64,000 nucleotides of DNA from Hybos culiciformis (taxonomy: Eukaryota; Arthropoda; Insecta; Diptera; Hybotidae), in NCBI GenBank assembly GCA_964007475.1, contig OZ023273.1, positions 128,520,732 to 128,584,731 of the forward strand, in the 5' to 3' direction. The notes under the pieces were generated by a model that was not told the DNA's origin, did not search any database, and saw only the letters and a list, made by a program, of their open reading frames with translations. Every line of letters starts with the position of its first letter. Positions within the stretch are counted from its first letter, which is position 1. Below are positions 40,833-55,120 of this stretch, piece by piece. Position numbers and translations under genes: made by a program.

Positions 40833-42337
40833 GTAGTCTGTACGAAATCATCATTTACCAATTGCCAACGTAAGTTAACCAACTCGTTTTCAAATAGATT
40901 GTATAGCAATCATACTAATTTTTTAATTAGACAAATAAAATAAGATTAAAGTCTCACTCGTAATAATTTCCAAAGATTTTCAGAAGGTTTTGGAAAACTC
41001 TTGTGTCACAGTGCATGACAGTAAGATTTTACGTATCGTGGTCTGAAACTGACAGATCGTGCTTTTGAGTAAATCGATTTCAAATTTTTCCATATATTTT
41101 AGGAAATTCGCTAAATACAAACTTGGGATTTTGGCAGATGATACACATAATACGTATATATTTCTATATCAGTAACTCAAAATGTTCAAAAAGGTAGTTT
41201 CGTGATTATAACATACATTCAACGATGTATGTGTTAATCAAAAACAAATTTACATCGTTTTATTTTATCAAGCATATGACATTGCGCACATTTTGATCGA
41301 GATTTCTTTATTGAAACCTAACATTTATTAATCTATAGCCAGAAATTGATGTTTAATAAACTTATACACTCGTTTATTTTATCAGACCCATAATTCTTTT
41401 TTAACGAACTTTTTAATTAGTTTGCTGGTTGTTTACATCTATCTTCAGCTTCACCCAAAAAATAAAAAAAAAGTTTATAGAAACTTAATCAATATTTTAT
41501 ACACAGTGAAATAAATGTGTTAGTAAAACATAAATAATAGAAAGGTGGACAGCTGGTAATATTGGCTTTTCTCTAATATACTGACTGAATAAATAAAACT
41601 TATTATTATGAATTAGCCAGTGGTGTTGAATTCTCGGCCAATTACTAACACAATTAGAAAAGGGTGACATACCGCAACTTTTTCTTAAAGAAATCATAAA
41701 TGTTTTCTTACTTTCAGTTCCTATTGGGTTAATGTTTATTAAAGTTGGAATTACTTCACACAAAATTGTCAAACATTTCTAAAATAAGTTAAACATTTCG
41801 AGATAACGTCATTATAGTTTCCTCCTTCCGTTAAAATTTTAATTAGATATAATTTTTATAATTTTAAAGAGAAAATTATTTCAATTGTAGTATACCATCG
41901 GGTTTTCGGATATACGATAATGCACTGTTAGAGCCATTGGCTTGTACCGCTAGATTATACTAAGTACTTAACACATGCGGAAATTTTTAATTCAAATGAT
42001 ATTTAGTACCAACTATTTTGTAATAATATTTCCTATAAATTTTAAATATACTTACTTAACTATACGATAAAATTACATTTTTTTTTCGTAATTGATAATA
42101 ATTATGAAAATTACTTGGCGCGATACGAAATGTTGAGGAACTTCTTAGTATAGAATTTTAGGATTTATTATTATTTTTTTTAATGAACTTTGAAAATAAA
42201 GATTTTTAATATTTTGATTGAGTATTGATTTTTTTTTAAAACAGAATATAATTTAAAAGAATGATCAATAAAAATGTCATGTAATTAATTGTGCGATGAT
42301 TACAATTCTAAGTAGTAGAATGAATAAAAGCAAAATA

Positions 42338-42371
42338 AAAAAAAAAAAATATATATATATTTTTTTTTTTT
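42338..42371. repeat. 34-bp perfect palindrome A12-(TA)5-T12
   Basis: Twelve A, five TA steps and twelve T form a perfect self-complementary block. It is prone to cruciform formation and replication slippage. No gene function is implied. Confidence 0.8.
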
Positions 42372-45300
42372 TGATGAATTGGATAAATAAAGTGCCCAAA
42401 GAAACTACACCTAATTACTTTTATATAGGCACAGGCAGGCAGTAATTTTTTTTTGTACTTTGGAAAAGTTATTAAAATTAAACATGTGTATCGTGTCAAA
42501 TTTACGTGTAAATATTTTATGTTTTATGAATTCTAAATAATTTAATTTCAGCTTTTAATGTTCTTAATACTTTTTTTTTTTGTTCATTTAGTAACTTTAT
42601 TAAAAAGATGATTGAATTTGAAACAATTTCCTAAGAAAATCAAATAAGTTCAACCTATAAAATACTCTTGTATATATAACATAGAATAGATACAAATTTT
42701 ATATTTCTTGGGTGATACATCGTGTATATATGTAGTAATGGAATGGGAAATAACTTACGTTACGATAATGTGTCAGTATTCTGTACAGTGCTTTCTGTTT
42801 TTTTTTTGTCGCAGAATGATATGATGACATTCATGTTTTGCAAAAAGTTCTGTGGGATAAGATTTTATATAGAATGTTCTTTTTCGATCAAAATATTTGA
42901 TTTCTTTTTTAACTTTGTTTAGAAAAGTGCTTTGAAACTTTTATATTTTTCTGTAAATATCAAAATAATAAGTAATCTCCTATACTCTTGTACTAGCTAG
43001 TTTTTAATTATAGCTAAAGTGTTTGGGCAATTAACAGAATATAATGTGTCATGACACTTTACACTGAATTTTAAAATCAAATCATGATGTAAATAATACT
43101 CAATAAATTTTATATATATGTAAGTGTTTGTTAAAATTAAGACAAACTTGATTACATCGAATGTTAATTTGTATTGATAATTTCAAACATTCAAAAACAT
43201 ATTAAATTTATAGGTTGTTATGTTTTTTTTATTAAAATTAATTTTACATTTACTTTGTCTAAAAATTGTATATTTCTTAAGCTTATTGAATTTATTTAAT
43301 TAGCTAATTTAAACAACTAATAGGGCTAATTTAGTATTAAGTATGAATATAAATAGTAACGTTTTTGGTTTTTATCATAATTAATTGTTTATGAATATCA
43401 TCAAATGATGAATATTGGGCTATAAATTATATATAACTACAATGCCAAACAAAATGTAAATTGTAAATGTCTAATAATTAATGTTATTTGATCAAATAAG
43501 TTGTTTTACTCAAGAAATTATAAACGTTAGAAATAAACTGGATGTTACTTATGATAGTTCAAGCACAATAAATTAAAAACTCTGCCAAGTATTATGGATC
43601 GATAATCTTATAGAATAAAGAATAAGACGTCTAAAAAAGGAGAATTCACAAAATTAAGTGTTTTTATTATGTTTGTGACTAACATTAGCAGTGTAAAAAA
43701 TTCAAACTGCCAATTTTTTATTTGGAACTATCAAATTCAGTGCTTCATATTAAAATACACTTGTGGTTCTGAGTTTTTCTTTCACAAAAATCATATCAAA
43801 CTATATTTCTTCCCAAGGTTATTTTGCGTATTTGGATCTACGCAAAAACTTTCTTTTACTCCATCATTGCTGTTTTTTTTTTTTTTTTTAATACATATAT
43901 CCATTTATTTTTTTCATAATTTTTCCCACCTTAACTCTTCAAAAAAATTATGAAATTCATAAATTAATAATAATTAGCAATAATTACATGCCATTGAAAA
44001 GTAATTTATTTTGTTCTAAAAGTTTTAAGACACTTTAATCAACATAATACAAAGAAGATTGTATATATTTGTTATGTATATTATACCTATATATTTTATA
44101 TTTTATTTATGGAAATTATTAAGAACACCTTCAAATCGATTGCATTAGTTCTCACTATGAAAATATGTATTTTTAAATATAATAGAAATTGTATAAAATA
44201 ACTAAATATATAAATTAGGATGAAAAGGTATAATTTTCCATTAAATGAAAGATCTTGTCGGCCGTTCGTCGATCATATCATATATCATATGATATCATAT
44301 ATTAATAATCCACGGTTTGTTTTGTGTTTGATTCTCACCACAGTTTTTATATTATTCATAACTTCTTGTCTTTGAAATTATTTCGTGTTCTTTCTGTACC
44401 TTAACGTTAATATAATATTCTTTATCTCATCTGAAATATTAGAATGAAAAATAAACGTAAAAAAGAGTTTGAGTCATAAAGATAAATTCTTCTGTTTTAC
44501 GAATTAGAATACTGAAACAACTGTCGAGCTAGAAAAAATCGTTAAACAAGTATCTAATAAAAGTTAATCAAAAACAGGAAATGAAGTAAAAACAACTATG
44601 ATCGTCCGTTAAGAACCTTCACTGCAGTCCCCATAGTTATAAGTTTTAGAAAGGTTAAGAGGTAATTATAGTTTGGAAGTAAGATTCCATTTCAAAATAT
44701 AAAACCTGCATATTATGTTAAAATAATATTTTTTTTGTTTTCCCAATATAATTCTTCCTCTTCAGTTTTGTTTTTTATCATTTTTTTTTTTTTTCGTTAA
44801 ATAAAATTATTAATCAACACTAGAAGTGATTTCAATCTTTGTTAATTTTTCTTTTCTTTTTTTTTTAATTTTTTTTATTTTATATTTTTAGAAAAAAGAT
44901 ATGAAAAAAATAAAAAAAAAAACAAAATAATAATAATAATAAAATTAAAAACCTGAAAAACATCAATATAAAAATAAATTTTTATTTTTACAGATCAGTG
45001 CGTACAATGGGTGAAATTTTTCACTTTATTGTTAAATTGAATTAAAAAGATTACAATTTGTTGTTAGTCCGCCGTATTTTAAAGAAAAGACAAAGTCACT
45101 ATGTAATCCGATTACAATAATTTAATATTTATAATTAATTAAATTTTCTTGTAAATTTAATATTTATGTCATCGTTTCAATTGCATTTTTTCGAGATTAA
45201 ATATAAGAAAAAAAAAAATTAATAAATAAATAAATATTCTTAAAAATTTCTTTGCGAAGAAATGAAAATCTTGTTTTTTCTTAAAGAGAAAATATAAATT

Positions 45301-48300
45301 AATTTTAAATATAAAAATAAAATATTATTTAGGAAAGATTTATAACCACTCCCTGTATTTAGATGTTCTAATTAAAATATTTTTTTTTCTACAAAAATTA
45401 ATTCAAGTCAAAATCAATTCGAAAAAAAAAATTAATTTGGTTTCACTGATAATTTAACAGCCATAGTCACTGTCATAATTATAACTCACTAAATCGAAGA
45501 TTGAAAATATTAACACAAATTAAATCTTTGCTTTTAAAAGTTTTCTTGCGTGTGTTTCAAAATAATTCATAATAATTGCATTATAAATGACAATTCTATT
45601 TAATATGAATTTAAAGCGTTTGCGTGCAGAAAAGATTTTCTTTCAATTTACATAAAAAAAGCATAACATAACATAATTTGTTTTGTATTTTCTTTTGTTT
45701 ACATACAATTTTATGGCATTTGCTAGCACATACATTACAGCAAAGAAATTATCAATGTTTAATTAAAAATGTTAGGTAAATAAACGTGTGACTTTATTTA
45801 AAGTATTGAAATATATAGTTATCTTCAAATGTCAAAATTTTTTTTAAATTTGAAAAATTGTACTTCAAAATATGAATTTGTATATTAGTGAGTTGCAAAT
45901 ATAAAAATATAAATTAAGTTTCTTAGACAGAATTTTGGGGCATCGAATATCATGATAACGCTCTTTATCCATAACGATGATATTCATTATTTTTTTGTAC
46001 ATCAGCACCTGGTTTTACATAAAAATCTTTTTGATAGCCAGACCGGAGGCTTTTTTTCCAAAAACTCTTGATAAAAATTATTACATTTTACTGCAATCTT
46101 AATTAGAAATGCACAAGATGAATAACCCGGACACACACATTAGATGTATAAGCAGTTGATTTCAATACAATCTTGGTTCTCTCAAAAATCATTAAATAAC
46201 AACTTATAAGTTTTTATTGAAAACTTATTAACGAGATACACACAAAATATACATTATATATGTACCTACCATATATTTTTTATATTCCATTATTATGATG
46301 AAATATTTTAATTTTATTATTTTCCTTAATTTAAAAAAAAAATAAATTCGAAGAATAAGAAAAAAAAATTATAATTCACAAGTAAATCACGGAAATAAAA
46401 TATAAATTTCTTCAAAATTCCAAAGACGAAATTTTTTCATTTTGTTATAAACACCTTTATTTTATTTTTTTCCTTCATCAAATTATTATTTTGATATATT
46501 ATCAATTATATAATATTCACAGTTTTTTTTTTCCTTTCTTTCTGTTAAATTTCTTCCTTTATAATTTATATCTACCCAGGTGTTAAAGCATTATGCCAAA
46601 ATTATATATCATCCGTATATTATTCTAGTTGAAAGCAGAACCGTGCAAAATTCCAGAATAACCTCAATTTAAAAAAAAAAAAAAAATCAATAACATATAA
46701 TCTGCATATCAATTTGTTATTAACTTTTTTTTTTATTCATCGATGCACAAAACACTTAAAGTACCCAGGTTAATAATGATTGAATCAATTGAAATCCATG
46801 ATCAAATAATTGATGACCACTTTATCAAACAGAAAAAAAAAATTAACAAGCAAAAAAATAAGACTTACACGCGAGCTATGAATATTTTTGCGCGGGTTTT
46901 ATATATTTTGATTGTAATAAAAAAAATAAAAAAACATTACCAATAGTGTTGGTAAATTGAGTTAGAGAGCTAAATATATGTATATTGTACATTCAATTTT
47001 TTGATAGTAATTTTAAAATAAAATGATGGATTAACCGCAATAAAATATCATTATAAATATAACCATAAGTTATTTATATATATAGGTTATATAAGTACGT
47101 ACTTTGTTACATTCATTATAATATTTTTTTGTTTCATTAATATTGAAATATATGATTTTTTAATGCCAGATTAAGTTATATTTTTCAAATGGAAATATTT
47201 TTTATTTTGTGTGATTAACTAAATTTGCGTTCAATTTAAAAAATTATTTTAGCAACAACGAAATAATTTTTATAAACTTTAAATTTTAAATTTTCATTCG
47301 CAAAAATGTTTAAGTACAATTTTTAATGAAAACTTATGTGTGCGTAATAATGATTTCAAATAATTGGTTTAATCATATAGTATTTTAAAAAAAATATATT
47401 TTTGAGCAAAAAAACATAAATTTAAATAAATGGTATATATTATAATAATAACTAATAATAATTAATTGTAACAAAAGTTGCTAGTCCAAAATCATAATTT
47501 TTATTTTTTTTTTCTACCGGAGAATATATTAAACTATATATTTTTATACAAAATAAGTTTCTGATAATTTCAAGTGCAATATTTCTTAAATCATACGAAC
47601 ACATATATTAAAAAAAATAAAAGTACAAATTAATTTTCCTTGCCTATTACAAATAAACTAGATTTATTTCCATATTAAGAACAATTCAGAAATTGTGCTA
47701 CTGTGTGCTACGAGCAATATTTTGTAATTTAATCATATCCTATATCCATCAAAAAAAAACTTTAATCGAAACCTGTTCATTATGTACATATATCCTAACA
47801 TTAATTAAATCATTTTTGAGAAATTAAAATGATTAAATTTTCCTGAAACTTAATTAATTAATTTTTAAGCAAACATAAAATAAATCCCTTAATTCGATCA
47901 ATATTGAGAGATTTTGTTTAATATTTTATCTCTGAAAATTTTTAGAACATCTAATTTTGAAAATAGGTGGATACGGAATATAGTATTTGGTGTTAAAATA
48001 AGTTTTCCTAACTACATTTACTTATAGAATTATGTATACCAAATATACTTGAATGTGTTACTAAACTTACAATTGTAGTATTTATTATTTTATTATATTT
48101 GTTTTTATATTTTTTCATTACGAAAAACACTAATTATACTCTTAGGATTTCTATAATCTCTAAATCATTTTCTAGGCTGCAAACATTAATTTACATTTAT
48201 TCAAACAGAGATATGATTTTTTATATTATTGTATCCTTTTTAAAGTTATATTTTCTTTTCAGAACATCATCAGAAACTAAAAGTACTACACAACTCTGTC

Positions 48301-51300
48301 ATAAACAAAGTTTATTTATTGTTATACGCTATGTATTACGCAAATATTTCTAAGTATCCAAAACTTTTTCGATTTTTCATCATTCAGCATCTTTATAATC
48401 AATCCTTTTTAAAGGTAACGAATTAATAAAAAATCAAAATGAATTTAGTTTTATTCTTATCCTTTTCTGAAGAAATACCGAAAGTAAGAGACTAAAACGA
48501 TCTTGACAGATTTCGTTTTAAAATAAAACTGAATAATTTTAAAAAAATTCTTTTTCTTTTTTATAACCATGAAAAGATCAATTTTCTTTTTTTTTTATTA
48601 TTCACATAGAAAATAAAGTTACTTTCAAGAGAACTAAACAAAATCAAACTTTTTTGTTGCTGGAAAAAAAAATGTTTAGATACATTATTGCACTATACAA
48701 AAATTAAAAACGAAAACAAAATCTTACTGCTTGTTGGATGTTGGATTAAATACTTGATCGATCGAACATAAGGTATTTCCCAAACAAAGCCTTTTAAATT
48801 CAAACAGTTCAAACAAGTTGGATACCGATTTACTATTTTAAGGATAACGAATTATTGAATGTACTATGATAGGATTTAAAATTATAAAAAATTTATTAAA
48901 ATGAAAGTATAAACATAATTTGTAATAAAACGTCTAAATTAAAAAAGATTTTAGTATTTTCATTATTTCTGTGTGTAGCATATACATATATAAAATGCTA
49001 ATAAAGCCTAAAATCCTTTATTAAAAAAGCAACTTTTAAAATTCGAGAAAGAAAAAATTTTTATTGCAAAATATAGCTAAATTATATAATATCGCTAAAT
49101 TATATATTTGCTTATATATGTGTATAAAACGGTTATATTTTTAGCACTAAATTAATTTTTTTTAATTTTAATTTCAATATTATTATAATAAATATTCTAA
49201 TAAATAGATTCAAGTTGTGGTTAACCTTTTTTTAAAATTATAACATGTCTTAATGAAAATTTACTTTGATCTTACTTTATTAAAATTATATTTTTAATAT
49301 AGTGAAACCACAAATTTATGTACTTCACTCAATCAATACTTTAAGTTGCCAATGATTATTTACATGTTTGACATAAATTATAGTTGTTAAAGGTCAAAAT
49401 CAGTGCCCAATATTAATAATTTTAATTATAGAAAAAGTTATAATAGAGATAATAAGTTCAAAATTTTCGAAGAAGTTGAGAGTTTAGAAAGTTTTCATAT
49501 GAATTTTCAATCAAGAACTTTTTTTTTCAACTTTAAAATTTTTTTTTTGTTTTTAAACAAATAACTGAAAATTTTCCTAAATAAGATTATATTAATTATA
49601 AAATATATAAATTGCATTTATTAAGTTATGTCCTCATCCTCATCATATTTAAGTAACTATCTTTAGTACCATCAAAACAACTTGGATTTGATGACTTATT
49701 AAACACAAAAATTTATAAATGTAGGAAGCTTTCCCATTTTCAAGTATAATATAAAAAAATCAATCAATTTATCGATCTTATGTATGGAAACTTTTAAATA
49801 GGTACTTTAAATACTTAGTCTTAGCATCTCGAGTTGCAACTTTTATTGTTAAATTTCAAGGCCTCAGATCTTTGTATTTTCATCTTTATATATTATATCT
49901 TTATTAAATATTTCTGTATAATTATCATCTAACTAAGAATGAAAAAAATTATATCAAAACTAAAAAATTATTAGCAGCATATATCTTCTTTTTATGTATA
50001 AATATATGTGATTTTATTACAATTAATTACATAAAATAATTTGCGAAAATTAATGTAAAGTGTTTCACTTAAAGTGTTACTTGATTAATTATAGAACTAG
50101 GTAATCATTTTCCAGTTTCAATTAGTAGGTGAAAAAAAACTGTACGAAAATTAACATTATATTGAATTGCTTTCAAGATATAAATTTATTCAATTATTGG
50201 TTTATGCTTACAAAACAAGTTTATAGTAATAACATAATGTATGTACATGTGAATACTTTTTTTTTTTTAAATTTATGTAAATTGATTTTTATTAGATGTC
50301 ATTTTAATATTATTTTCTAATATAAAATTCAATAATATTTTTTTAACGCTAATTTTAATTTAAATTCAACCATTTCTTACAAATATATGGGGATAAGAGA
50401 GTTTTTTTTATTAACGTAACAAGTTGTTGTAATTATCACGTAATTAAAAAAATGTAATCTTCAACTAACATGAATTTTAAAGTAATCAAAATAATTTTAA
50501 AATGTAAAAGTAATAAAGATATTAAACAATAACAAGTATTTCAATTATAAACTATGTATTTATATTTATTTACATTAAATAAAAAAAAACTATTAAAATC
50601 ATTGTAGTAAATCAGGGTGTTAAGACATGTTAATTAAAATAGTTACTATTGAATTTCTTAGAACAATAGTAGTTTAGTGATAATCATACGACTTAAATCA
50701 TACTGTCGCGGGGAAAAGACAATAAAGAGGTTTAAATAAAAATTCCAGAGCAATCTTTAATAATAGTTTATTATTTCACTTTCAATTGATATGTTTAACC
50801 AAGATTTACTTAATATTTGTTTCATTATACCCGACAACTAGGAACTTAAGTCATTGAAACGAATTGTTTTATTTATTAAAAAACTTAATAAAATAATTTT
50901 GCAAAGATTTTATTGAAATCAACAATGAATAACTTGCTATCAGTCAGCCCATGGTTGAAACTCAATCCCTAACTAGAGAATATTGCACGTACCAGCAAAA
51001 TTCTTCCATCCGTATTAGACAGTTTTATTTTAACTCTAAACTTGGTATTTATACTAAAAAATAAATACGTTTTATTAAAATATATCTTTAAAATAATTCA
51101 AGGAAAAATTATTTGCATACTTTAAAAAAAATTAAAATTCACATTGAAATAAACTAATCAGTCAAAAGAAAACTTAAAAAGAGTAAATGCTTTAAACTTA
51201 CAGATGGGGCACCTTGTAATAAATGCCAATAATACAAAATTATGAACTGGTTTGATATATTCCATCCACTATTTTGACAAAATTAATGGCGGCAAACATT

Positions 51301-52147
51301 TCAAGTTTTTCGTTTGGTATTTAAAAAAAAAATTGAATTGGGAAAAAACTCTTTTTTTTAATTTATAAATGATGACCTCCATATGAAAAATTTAAGAGTT
51401 TCGCATATATCGCTTTTCATTATTTTACAATTTATTATTGGGAGTTGAATATAATTTTAACATATGAATTTAAAATTATAATTAACTTTAAAAAAAAAAC
51501 TTGAATGCATTCCTTGGATTTATTTATTTTTAATTTTTTTTTTTCTGAAAAGAAAACTGATCCTGAAAGTTGAAATTTAAACTTATTATCATATTCGATC
51601 GTATAATAAACTGTGCTCTTAAAGTAAAAAATTAGCTACATATAAATTTGTTATGAAACCATAATCATACATATACCTACTGTGAAAACGTAAAATATGG
51701 AGTATTCCACCTCCGACGAGCTGCTCAGTTAAAAATATTTGATTAAACGACATCAATACCGCATTTTCAGTGATAGATTCCTTATATTTAGTTATGTTCA
51801 ACTTATTTACAATAGTTGCAGGTATATATTTGATTTTCTTGTTTTTGGGTATTACATACACGGAGAGAAAAGATTGCTAATATCATATAAAATGTGAATA
51901 AATCATGCAAAAAAAGGACTTGTTTTTGACCCGTTCGCCTTTTTTCTCGAATCGTGTATTTTTTTTGCATAATGTTTAGAACTTTTTCATGCACATAACA
52001 ATCAACTTAACTTCATGAAAAACATATTGTTTGCGTGAATGAAGAAATAATAAGACGTTGTAATGTGCGAGTTTTTTGATAATTCGTGTAAAATAAATAC
52101 GAATCAAGAAACGCATGACCTTAAAAAATACATTTTTAATTTCAATA

Positions 52148-52214
52148 GCTTAGCCTATAGGTAAAGATGTCGATTTGCAATGCTGAGGACCCAGGTTCGA
52201 ATCTTGAAGAGGAC
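52148..52214 (+). ncRNA. Left tRNA-like arm with Pol III A and B boxes
   Basis: TAGCCTATAGG at 52152-52162 fits the A box (TRGYNNARNNGG, loosely) and GGTTCGAATC at 52194-52203 fits the B box. Between them, TCGAT and GCTGA can form a partial anticodon stem around a TTGCAAT loop, with a T before GCA, so a tRNA-Cys-like origin is conceivable. There is no acceptor stem, hence tRNA-derived rather than a working tRNA. Confidence 0.5.
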
Positions 52215-52431
52215 AACAATAATTCGAAAAAAAAAAATTTTTATATTTCTTATTATTTTTATACTTTATTTTATTTTATTTTTTTTTTATTTATTTTTTT
52301 TTTAATTTTTTTTTATTTTTATTTTTTTTTATTTATCAATTTTTTTTTTTATAATTTTTATTTATTTTATTTATATTTATTTATTAAATTTATTTTTATT
52401 AAATTTATAATTGATTTATTTGATTTTTCTC

Positions 52432-52500
52432 ATGTCCTCTTCGGGATTCGAACCTTGTTCTTTTGCATTCCAAACGATCAACTCTACCACTAGGCTAAGC
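52432..52500 (-). ncRNA. Right tRNA-like arm with Pol III A and B boxes
   Basis: On the minus strand TAGCCTAGTGG (52487-52497) is a good A box and GGTTCGAATCCC (52443-52454) is a perfect B box. The anticodon and T stems pair poorly and no acceptor stem is seen. It is the better preserved of the two promoter-like arms and is followed on its own strand by a long A-rich tail, the organisation of a tRNA-derived SINE. Confidence 0.55.
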
Positions 52501-53764
52501 AATTGAAATTTAAAATTAGTGCAAAATAGAAAATATAAATCATACACTGACTACAATATCTTTCTTAAGATTAAAAAAATTTCATTAAATCAAGAAATAA
52601 TGTATTAAACTAATGGAAAACTGTAACCATAGAATATGAAAAAATTATCATCAAATAAGAAATGTATTCGCAAAGAATCATGCTTTTAATTTTCATGTTT
52701 CATGTTAAAAAAAAATACACAAACCAAGGAAAAAAATTCTTAAACTGTGTTAGAATCACATCAAGTAAATATTTACTTAAATTAAGAAATATTTACATAA
52801 ATGAAGAAATAATTACTTGATTAATGAAAATAAGGCCATTAAATCAAGCAAAATAAGTTTATTTGAATCATGGAAAAAGCCATAAATAACAGTCGAGAAA
52901 TAATTGCAAAATTTAAGCAAGTATTTAACATATCAAGTGAATTCGCTTTGAATTATGAAAATTCGGTTTTTTTCTTAAATTTTAGTGATTATGAAAGTGT
53001 GTTGCACGATTCTAGAAATTTTTTTCCCTCAGTGTAACATATATATATATATATTACATCCAAACCAGCAAACAAGAAAAAACTTCAAAACTATAATATT
53101 TTATCTTTGATTAAAATATTTATGGGTAAAAATCAGGAAATCTTATTGAAATCAAATTGAAGAAAAAATACATTTTCTTATATCAATTTGTGATAGGACC
53201 ATAGCGCAATTCGTGGTTAAACTGTCAAAACATCTGGTTAAATATTATACTTTATTATATTTTAAGATTAACATTTTGAAAATTTCTTTTAATGTTAATC
53301 ATCGATTTTAATTAAATTTTATAAACTAGGTAACGCGCCCAGGTATAAAAATTTCATATCAAAAATAATGTTAGGATTTGTGAAATATGCCGACATAATG
53401 CGAAAAACAATGTTTTGTTTTTATTAAAAATATACTTGTAAACAATTTGCTCGTTTTTTATACAGAATAAAGATACACATTTAAGTTTTAGAGATTATAT
53501 ATATACATATTAAATTTTAAATAAAATATACATACATAGGTAGGTACTTATGAATAAAATAAAAATAAAAATTTTTGAATAAAAATATAAAAATGTTAAT
53601 ATTATAATTTTTGAAAGAATTTAAAATTGTTTAACTTCAAACGCAAATTCATTTGATGCAAATCTCTAATTGGAAAATATAAAATATGGGTATAAACTAA
53701 TTTGCACCAGAATATATATCTGGGGAAAATTTGCCTACATAATTAAACGTTAGAAAACAGTAAT

Positions 53765-53823
53765 CTGGTGTCAGAAGAACCAAAACAAGTACGAAAGACT
53801 TGTTTTTTTGGTTCTGACTCCAG
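53765..53823. repeat. 59-nt imperfect hairpin with about 21 paired bases
   Basis: CTGGTGTCAGAA(GAA)CCAAAACAAG pairs with CTTGTTTTTTTGGTTCTGACTCCAG across a 9-base loop TACGAAAGA. There is one mismatch, a 3-base bulge on the left arm and a 3-base bulge on the right. It could be a foldback relic or a small-RNA precursor; the stem is short for a typical miRNA precursor. Confidence 0.55.
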
Positions 53824-55120
53824 GATGTACAAATATTTTTATTATTTAATATAAAAAATTGAAATGATGACATAAAATTACAGTATACTGTTTCAGATTC
53901 TGAGTTGTGAAAAAACTCTAGTGGCAAATTCTGTTGCGAAATTCTAGCGACGCATTCAGATTCTAATTTTGATGCTAATTCTAGTTTATGCCGAAATGCA
54001 TTTTAATCGAATAATTAATACTGAAGATATTGTTAAAACTTTTTTTTTCGAGTTAAACAAAAAATTTAAAGATGGTCCAGTCAATAAATGAAGAAAAATT
54101 TAAAATAAAAAAAATTATAATGATCATTTTAATTCAAGTAATAAGTACTTATGTAATTGTAATGAAAAAGAGATTAAGAAATTGTTTACTAATTAATAAA
54201 ATATTATGCAAAATTGGTAAAATGTACGTTGGAGCGAAATTACATTAATTGCTTAGCATGGGTATATGTTTCCTATTAAATTAGCTCAAACCCTTAAAGA
54301 ATGTAAAATAATGTAAAAAGGATGGAATTATAATGTGACCTTCGACACAAATTTACGCTGCAGTTTACGCAAATTTTTTGATCGCGTAAAAATTTAATAT
54401 GATATGCTTTAAATTTTTAAGGCGGTATTTTTTCTCATATCAAATGAGATACGTGTAACAATATGTAATTAAATGTAATGATTTTATTTTTTTTTTTCAT
54501 ATTGTAATAAAATAAACCGCAAAACAGTGAAAATATTTTTAAAAAATAAAAATAAAATGCGCCTTTTTTTTGTTTTATCTGATTGGTTATTATATGTTAA
54601 CCGTCATAATAGAGTAATGTTCATCTTGTCTGACAGTTAAGAGAATTAACAAAAAGTTAAAAAGAAGTAAAAAAAATTATATAAAATAAAATTTTGTATA
54701 TTCGCAGAAAGAAACTGAAATTTCTACCTATAAAAATTTATTCGTAATAAATTTATTCAACCTATTTATAAAATTGCGCAGTATGTCAAAATTAGCAAAA
54801 AAAAAATATTAGCGCATTTTATAAAATCGTGACTGATTTTTAGTTGTTTTTATTCCAAACTTATAAAAAGTAACTCAGGTCTCATCATAACATTAATTAA
54901 TTTAATTTCATTTATTTGCTTTTTAATAATTTTACGATATTTTTGGCTTATAGAATAAATATTTATAGCGCTAAGGCTCACTGACCTATTCAACTATATT
55001 ATTGATATATAATTGAACTAATTTTTATTTCATTAATATAAATATAGTTTTTTTTGAAGATATTATGTGGTTAATGAAAAAGATAAACCTGATTTAATGC
55101 TTTTATAAGATAACTAAAAC

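Larger units (their letters stand above)
39514..51857. other. AT-rich intergenic DNA without a recognisable gene
   Basis: No supportable gene or RNA. A 91-codon minus-strand frame (41497-41772) is the longest here and has more balanced composition than its neighbours, but it matches nothing I know and about one such frame is expected by chance. Notable small repeats are the 21-bp tandem repeat at 40780-40832 and the A/TA/T palindrome at 42338-42371. Confidence 0.6.
52134..52515. repeat. Inverted pair of tRNA-like (SINE-type) sequences around a T-rich core
   Basis: The arms start symmetrically (TTTTAATTTCAAT AGCTTAGCC on the left; the reverse complement on the right begins TTTTAAATTTCAAT TGCTTAGCC). 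Each arm continues through a D-arm-like A box and ends in GGTTCGAATC followed by GAAGAGGAC. Between the arms lie about 210 bp of almost pure T-rich low complexity. The whole would form a long foldback hairpin. The arms are alike but not identical, so this is an old inversion-duplication or two SINE heads inserted in opposite orientation. Confidence 0.7.
51858..53035. mobile_element. Putative non-autonomous DNA element, about 1.18 kb, TIR-like ends
   Basis: The left end reads ACACGGAGAGAAAA and the reverse complement of the right end reads ACACTGAGGGAAAA, 12 of 14 identical. Further inside, TCTCGAATCGTG (left, about 51945-51956) matches TCTAGAATCGTG (right, reverse complement), with about 65 extra bases on the left before the match. 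The body has no coding capacity and is full of degenerate phrases like AAATCAAGAAATA or their complement. It also contains the tRNA-like inverted unit at 52134-52515. Target-site duplication is unclear (flanks ...TTACAT and AACATA...). I infer a MITE-like or foldback element of unknown family; the boundaries rest on short TIRs. Confidence 0.5.

Noticed and set aside
41497..41772. 91-codon minus-strand frame with fairly balanced composition
   Set aside because: No motif, signal peptide, splice context or family was recognised, and about one frame this long is expected by chance in 64 kb of such DNA.
52148..52214. A functional tRNA gene
   Set aside because: Pol III boxes are present but no acceptor stem and only partial stems can form, so it is tRNA-derived repeat sequence.
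52167..52493. 108-codon Phe/Tyr-rich plus-strand open frame
   Set aside because: It is a translation through the tRNA-like inverted unit and its T-rich core; the composition reflects T runs.
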